NCBI RefSeq assembly: GCF_002797375.1
Contig: NZ_KZ454941.1
Coordinates: 1,643,216 to 1,691,079 of the forward strand
Reading direction: 5' to 3'
Origin: Bacillus sp. FJAT-42315
GTDB taxonomy: Bacteria > Bacillota > Bacilli > Bacillales > Domibacillaceae
DNA: 47,864 bases
Positions 44,719 through 47,864 of this stretch are shown one piece after another. Positions within the stretch are counted from its first letter, which is position 1. Every line of letters starts with the position of its first letter. A program made the translations under genes and the position numbers. The notes beneath the pieces are model-generated. The model searched no databases, had not been told where the DNA came from, and saw nothing but the letters and a program-made list of their open reading frames with translations.

Positions 44719-45816
44719 ATGAAGTGGAAAGATCAAATCGTTCATTTAAAAGCGTATCAACCGGGTCGTTCTGTTGAAGAGGTGAAAAAACAGTTCGGTT
44801 TAGAAAAGATTGTGAAATTAGCTTCAAATGAGAATCCTTTTGGTTCATCAAGCAAAGTACAAGAATGGGTACAATCATATGCGAAGTCTTTTGCGATTTA
44901 TCCGGATGGCTATACGACGATTTTACGAACAGCTCTTAGTGAGCAGCTAGAATTGAATGAAAAGCAATTCATTTTCGGAAATGGATCGGATGAAATTCTG
45001 CAAATCGTCTCTCGTTCGTTGCTTGAGCCGGGGAAAAATACGGTGATGGCGACTCCGACGTTTTCTCAGTACCGTCATAATGCCGTTGTGGATGGAGCGG
45101 AAGTAAGGGAAGTTCCACTTGTGGACGGCGCTCACGATTTAGCGGCGATGAGAGCGGCGATGGATGATCAAACAGCTGTCGTTTGGCTCTGTAGCATTAA
45201 CAATCCGACAGGTGTTCATTTAACGAAAGAGGCGCTCATCAACTTTTTAGATCAAGTGCCTGAAGATGTGTTAGTCGTATTAGATGAAGCGTATTATGAA
45301 TATGTAGTGGCGGATGATTATTATGATGCTCTAGACATTATTCAACGCTATTCGAATGTATTAGTGACTAGAACATTTTCAAAAGCATATGGTTTAGCTA
45401 GCTTCCGTGTCGGCTACGGTTTTGGTTCTGAAGAAATGATTCAACGATTAGAGCCTGTACGCGAGCCGTTCAATGTCAATACATTGGCACAAGGAGCCGC
45501 GGTAGCTGCACTTTCGGATCAAGCATTTATCGATACATGTCGAGCGGAAAACCGTAAAGGATTGGAGCAATTTTATCAATTTTGCCAAGAGGAAGGTCTA
45601 TTTTATTATCCTTCCCAAGGAAATTTTATCTTAATCGACTTTCAATGTGACAGTGATGTATTATTTGAATACTTAATGAAAAAAGGCTATATTGTTCGTT
45701 CAGGTCAAGCGCTCGGATTTCCGACATTTGTGAGAGTGACAGTCGGTTCGAAAGAGGAAAACGAAGGCGTTATGCAAGCGATGAAAAGCTTTTTAACGGA
45801 AACAGTTATAAGATAG
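44719..45816 (+). CDS. hisC: histidinol-phosphate / aromatic aminotransferase
   Basis: A 365-residue class I/II PLP aminotransferase. The PLP lysine is K222 in RTFSKAYGLASFRVGYG; NNPTG, VVLDEAYYEY and the N-terminal LASNENPFG are typical of HisC. In Bacillus the enzyme serves both histidine and tyrosine/phenylalanine synthesis, which explains its place between aroH and tyrA. GGAGGGG is the RBS. It follows aroH directly because the trp genes are absent. Confidence 0.94.
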   Translation: MKWKDQIVHLKAYQPGRSVEEVKKQFGLEKIVKLASNENPFGSSSKVQEWVQSYAKSFAIYPDGYTTILRTALSEQLELNEKQFIFGNGSDEILQIVSRSLLEPGKNTVMATPTFSQYRHNAVVDGAEVREVPLVDGAHDLAAMRAAMDDQTAVVWLCSINNPTGVHLTKEALINFLDQVPEDVLVVLDEAYYEYVVADDYYDALDIIQRYSNVLVTRTFSKAYGLASFRVGYGFGSEEMIQRLEPVREPFNVNTLAQGAAVAALSDQAFIDTCRAENRKGLEQFYQFCQEEGLFYYPSQGNFILIDFQCDSDVLFEYLMKKGYIVRSGQALGFPTFVRVTVGSKEENEGVMQAMKSFLTETVIR

Positions 45817-45828
45817 TAGGTGTAAATC

Positions 45829-46932
45829 ATGAGAGGAAACGTGTTTATTGCCGGTTTAGGACTGATTGGTGGCTCTCTTGCGAAAAGTATCAAAACATCT
45901 CATCCGCAAGCAACGGTTATTGGCTTTGATATCCGCCCTCAAGAAATGGGGTTAGCAGAGGCGCTTCATGTCATTGATCAAAGCGCCCCATCATTTCAAG
46001 CAGGAGCGGAACAGGCCGATTTAATTATTTTGGCCGTGCCTGTCATTCAAACGGAAGAAATGATTCGTGAATTGATGAACTTTCGCTTAAAAGAGCATGT
46101 GATCGTCACCGACACGGGCAGTACGAAGAAGAAAATTATGACCTGTGCCCAAGCGTTACTAAACCAAGGGATTACCTTCATTGGTGGTCATCCGATGGCT
46201 GGTTCTCATAAAAGTGGTGTCGCCGCAGCGAAGGAGCATTTATTTGAAAATGCCTTTTATTTATTGACGCCAAGTACGGATGTAGATGAAAAGCAATTAG
46301 CTATTTTAAAGAAATGGTTAGAGGGAACGAAGGCGAAAATCATTGAATTATCAGCAGAGGATCATGATGAATTGACCGGTGTTGTTAGCCATTTCCCTCA
46401 CGTTGTAGCAGCATCGCTTGTTCATCAGGCGGAAAGCTATAACGATCAGAATTCGCTTGTTTCAAGATTAGCAGCAGGTGGATTTAAAGATATTACACGC
46501 ATTGCGTCATCTAACCCGGAAATGTGGAAAGATATTTCTTTACATAATAAGGAAGTTCTTCTGGAGCTGTTAGAAAATTGGCAAGTAGAAATGAATAAAG
46601 TGATCGACATGTTGAAGGAAGAAAAGGCAACGGATTTGTTCGATTATTTCCATCAAGCGAAAGATTTTCGCGATCAGCTTCCTGCTCAATCGCTGGGAGC
46701 GATTCCAGCCTTTTATGACTTATATGTCGATGTTCCTGATTATCCGGGGATCATTTCTGAGATAACGGCTTATTTAGCAGAAGAACGAATTAGTATCACG
46801 AATATTCGTATTTTAGAAACGCGTGAAGATGTATTTGGAGTGCTTGTGATCAGCTTTCAAAATGATAAAGATCGCATGCGGGCGATGAGCTGTATTGAAA
46901 AGCAAACCAATTACGACTTATATTTAGCCTAA
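45829..46932 (+). CDS. tyrA: prephenate dehydrogenase with ACT domain
   Basis: A 367-residue enzyme oxidising prephenate to 4-hydroxyphenylpyruvate. NAD-binding GLGLIGGSLAKSI at residues 9-21; the conserved DTGSTKKKIM and HPMAGSHKSG region with the catalytic His near residue 120-125; then the helical dimerisation domain, and a C-terminal ACT domain (about 298-365; YVDVPDYPGIISEITAYLA) that would bind tyrosine for feedback control. AGGTG is upstream. aroA follows after 15 bases. Confidence 0.95.
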   Translation: MRGNVFIAGLGLIGGSLAKSIKTSHPQATVIGFDIRPQEMGLAEALHVIDQSAPSFQAGAEQADLIILAVPVIQTEEMIRELMNFRLKEHVIVTDTGSTKKKIMTCAQALLNQGITFIGGHPMAGSHKSGVAAAKEHLFENAFYLLTPSTDVDEKQLAILKKWLEGTKAKIIELSAEDHDELTGVVSHFPHVVAASLVHQAESYNDQNSLVSRLAAGGFKDITRIASSNPEMWKDISLHNKEVLLELLENWQVEMNKVIDMLKEEKATDLFDYFHQAKDFRDQLPAQSLGAIPAFYDLYVDVPDYPGIISEITAYLAEERISITNIRILETREDVFGVLVISFQNDKDRMRAMSCIEKQTNYDLYLA

Positions 46933-46947
46933 AAGGGTGTGGTATAG

Positions 46948-47864
46948 ATGAAAGAGAAAGAGATCGAGTTGAAGTTAACAAATTCTGTGCTACAAGGAAC
47001 GCTGGAAGTACCGGGAGATAAATCCATTTCCCATCGCTCAGTGATGTTCGGTGCGTTAGCAGAAGGGAGAACGACGATTCGCCATTTTTTAAAGGGAGCG
47101 GATTGTTTAAGTACGATTGATATCTTCCGAAAGCTTGGTGTTCAAATTGAGGAAACGGAAGAAGAAATCATTGTTCACGGAAACGGCTGGGATGGGTTGA
47201 AAGAGCCTGTTGATATTTTAGATGCTGGGAACTCTGGGACAACAACTAGATTATTGCTAGGTATTTTAGCGGGTAGACCGTTTCATTCGGTGTTAATTGG
47301 CGATGAATCGATTGCAAAACGTCCGATGGATCGAGTAGTTGTTCCGTTGAAAAATATGGGAGCACAAATTTCTGGGCGCGAAGATGGACGATTCACTCCT
47401 TTAGCGGTGCAAGGAACGACGTTAACAGCGATGCATTATGAGTTGCCGATGGCTAGTGCTCAAGTGAAATCAGCGATTATTTTTGCTGGTTTGCAAGCAA
47501 ACGGAGAGACGGTTATTACCGAGCCACTTCCGACTCGCGATCATACAGAGAAAATGATTGAACAGTTTGGTGGAAAGATTACACGACGCGACAATGAGAT
47601 CATCGTAACAGGTGGTCAATCGTTTAAAGGGACCGATATTTACGTACCAGGAGATATTTCTTCAGCGGCCTTTTTCCTAGTTGCTGGTGCGATTGCGCCA
47701 AACAGTGAAATTACATTAAAAAATGTCGGCTTAAACCCTACGAGAACAGGTATTATTGATGTGATGGAAAAAATGGGCGCCAACATGGAAGTCATATTAG
47801 AGGAATCCAAAGGTGAAGAAATTGGTACGGTCATTATTCGCACTTCTGAGCTACACGGGGTGGA
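46948..47864 (+). CDS. aroA: EPSP synthase, 3' truncated by window edge
   Basis: The first 305 residues of 5-enolpyruvylshikimate 3-phosphate synthase (aroE in Bacillus nomenclature) are seen, open to the end of the window. Motifs: [17 protein letters not shown] near residue 22 (substrate Lys/Ser/Arg), [19 protein letters not shown] near residue 92, [24 protein letters not shown] and [15 protein letters not shown]. The GNSGTT form rather than GNAGTA suggests the Bacillus-type (class II-like) enzyme group. The start ATG follows AAAGGGTGTGG. It continues the aro operon after tyrA. Confidence 0.95.
   Translation, partial: MKEKEIELKLTNSVLQGTLEVPGDKSISHRSVMFGALAEGRTTIRHFLKGADCLSTIDIFRKLGVQIEETEEEIIVHGNGWDGLKEPVDILDAGNSGTTTRLLLGILAGRPFHSVLIGDESIAKRPMDRVVVPLKNMGAQISGREDGRFTPLAVQGTTLTAMHYELPMASAQVKSAIIFAGLQANGETVITEPLPTRDHTEKMIEQFGGKITRRDNEIIVTGGQSFKGTDIYVPGDISSAAFFLVAGAIAPNSEITLKNVGLNPTRTGIIDVMEKMGANMEVILEESKGEEIGTVIIRTSELHGV

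Overview
The window is a stretch of chromosome from a low-GC, endospore-forming Firmicute of the Bacillaceae (Bacillus sensu lato). It has the Bacillus-type order dacB-spmA-spmB-rluB-resABCDE, ribU, fer, ypbB-recS-ypbD, ypbG, mecB, ypdA, ansA, prsW, sleB-ypeB, ypfA-cmk-plsC-rpsA, fni, der-gpsA-yphE-yphF-spoIVA-hbs-folE-mtrB-hepS-menG-hepT-ndk-cheR-aroF-aroB-aroH-hisC-tyrA-aroA. Sporulation genes, AGGAGG-type ribosome binding sites and frequent TTG/GTG starts fit this. The species cannot be named from the sequence. Both ends cut genes: dacB lacks its 5' part and aroA its 3' part. No tRNA, rRNA, CRISPR, prophage or insertion sequence was seen.

Layout. (1) 1-2000: spore cortex and maturation genes. 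(2) 2100-9000: rRNA pseudouridine synthase, then cytochrome c biogenesis (resABC) and the oxygen/redox two-component system (resDE). (3) 9000-13700: a small unrecognised membrane protein with a predicted sigma-E promoter, an FMN riboswitch with ribU, a large RND-type exporter, and ferredoxin on the minus strand. (4) 13866-18404: ypbB-recS-ypbD and a shortened ypbE-like gene, converging on a minus-strand cotJABC spore-coat operon. (5) 18500-22030: a phosphoesterase, a MerR/B12-binding regulator of the CarH photoreceptor type with its own putative operator, mecB and ypdA. (6) 22100-28400: asparaginase (minus strand), prsW, sleB-ypeB, a PilZ protein, cmk-plsC. (7) 28476-36677: S1-domain protein, isoprenoid isomerase, der, gpsA, two small spore/membrane genes, spoIVA and hbs. 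(8) 36808-47864: folate, TRAP, menaquinone side-chain and ring methylation genes, ndk, cheR, and the aromatic amino acid supraoperon.

Functional links. resABC supplies cytochrome c maturation and resDE controls respiration; hepS-menG-hepT (with fni supplying isoprenoid units) makes the menaquinone used by that chain. dacB, spmAB, cotJABC, sleB-ypeB, spoIVA and probably the small gene at 9136 serve sporulation and germination. The aro genes make chorismate, then tyrosine and phenylalanine.

Most of the window is conserved core. The points most worth a second look are: the CarH-like light/B12 regulator and the 11-bp iterons overlapping its promoter; the small gene at 9136 with a near-consensus sigma-E promoter; a perfect 16-bp hairpin inside fni; a dispersed intergenic repeat of about 50 bp; and the absence of the trp genes between aroH and hisC although the trp regulator mtrB (TRAP) is kept.
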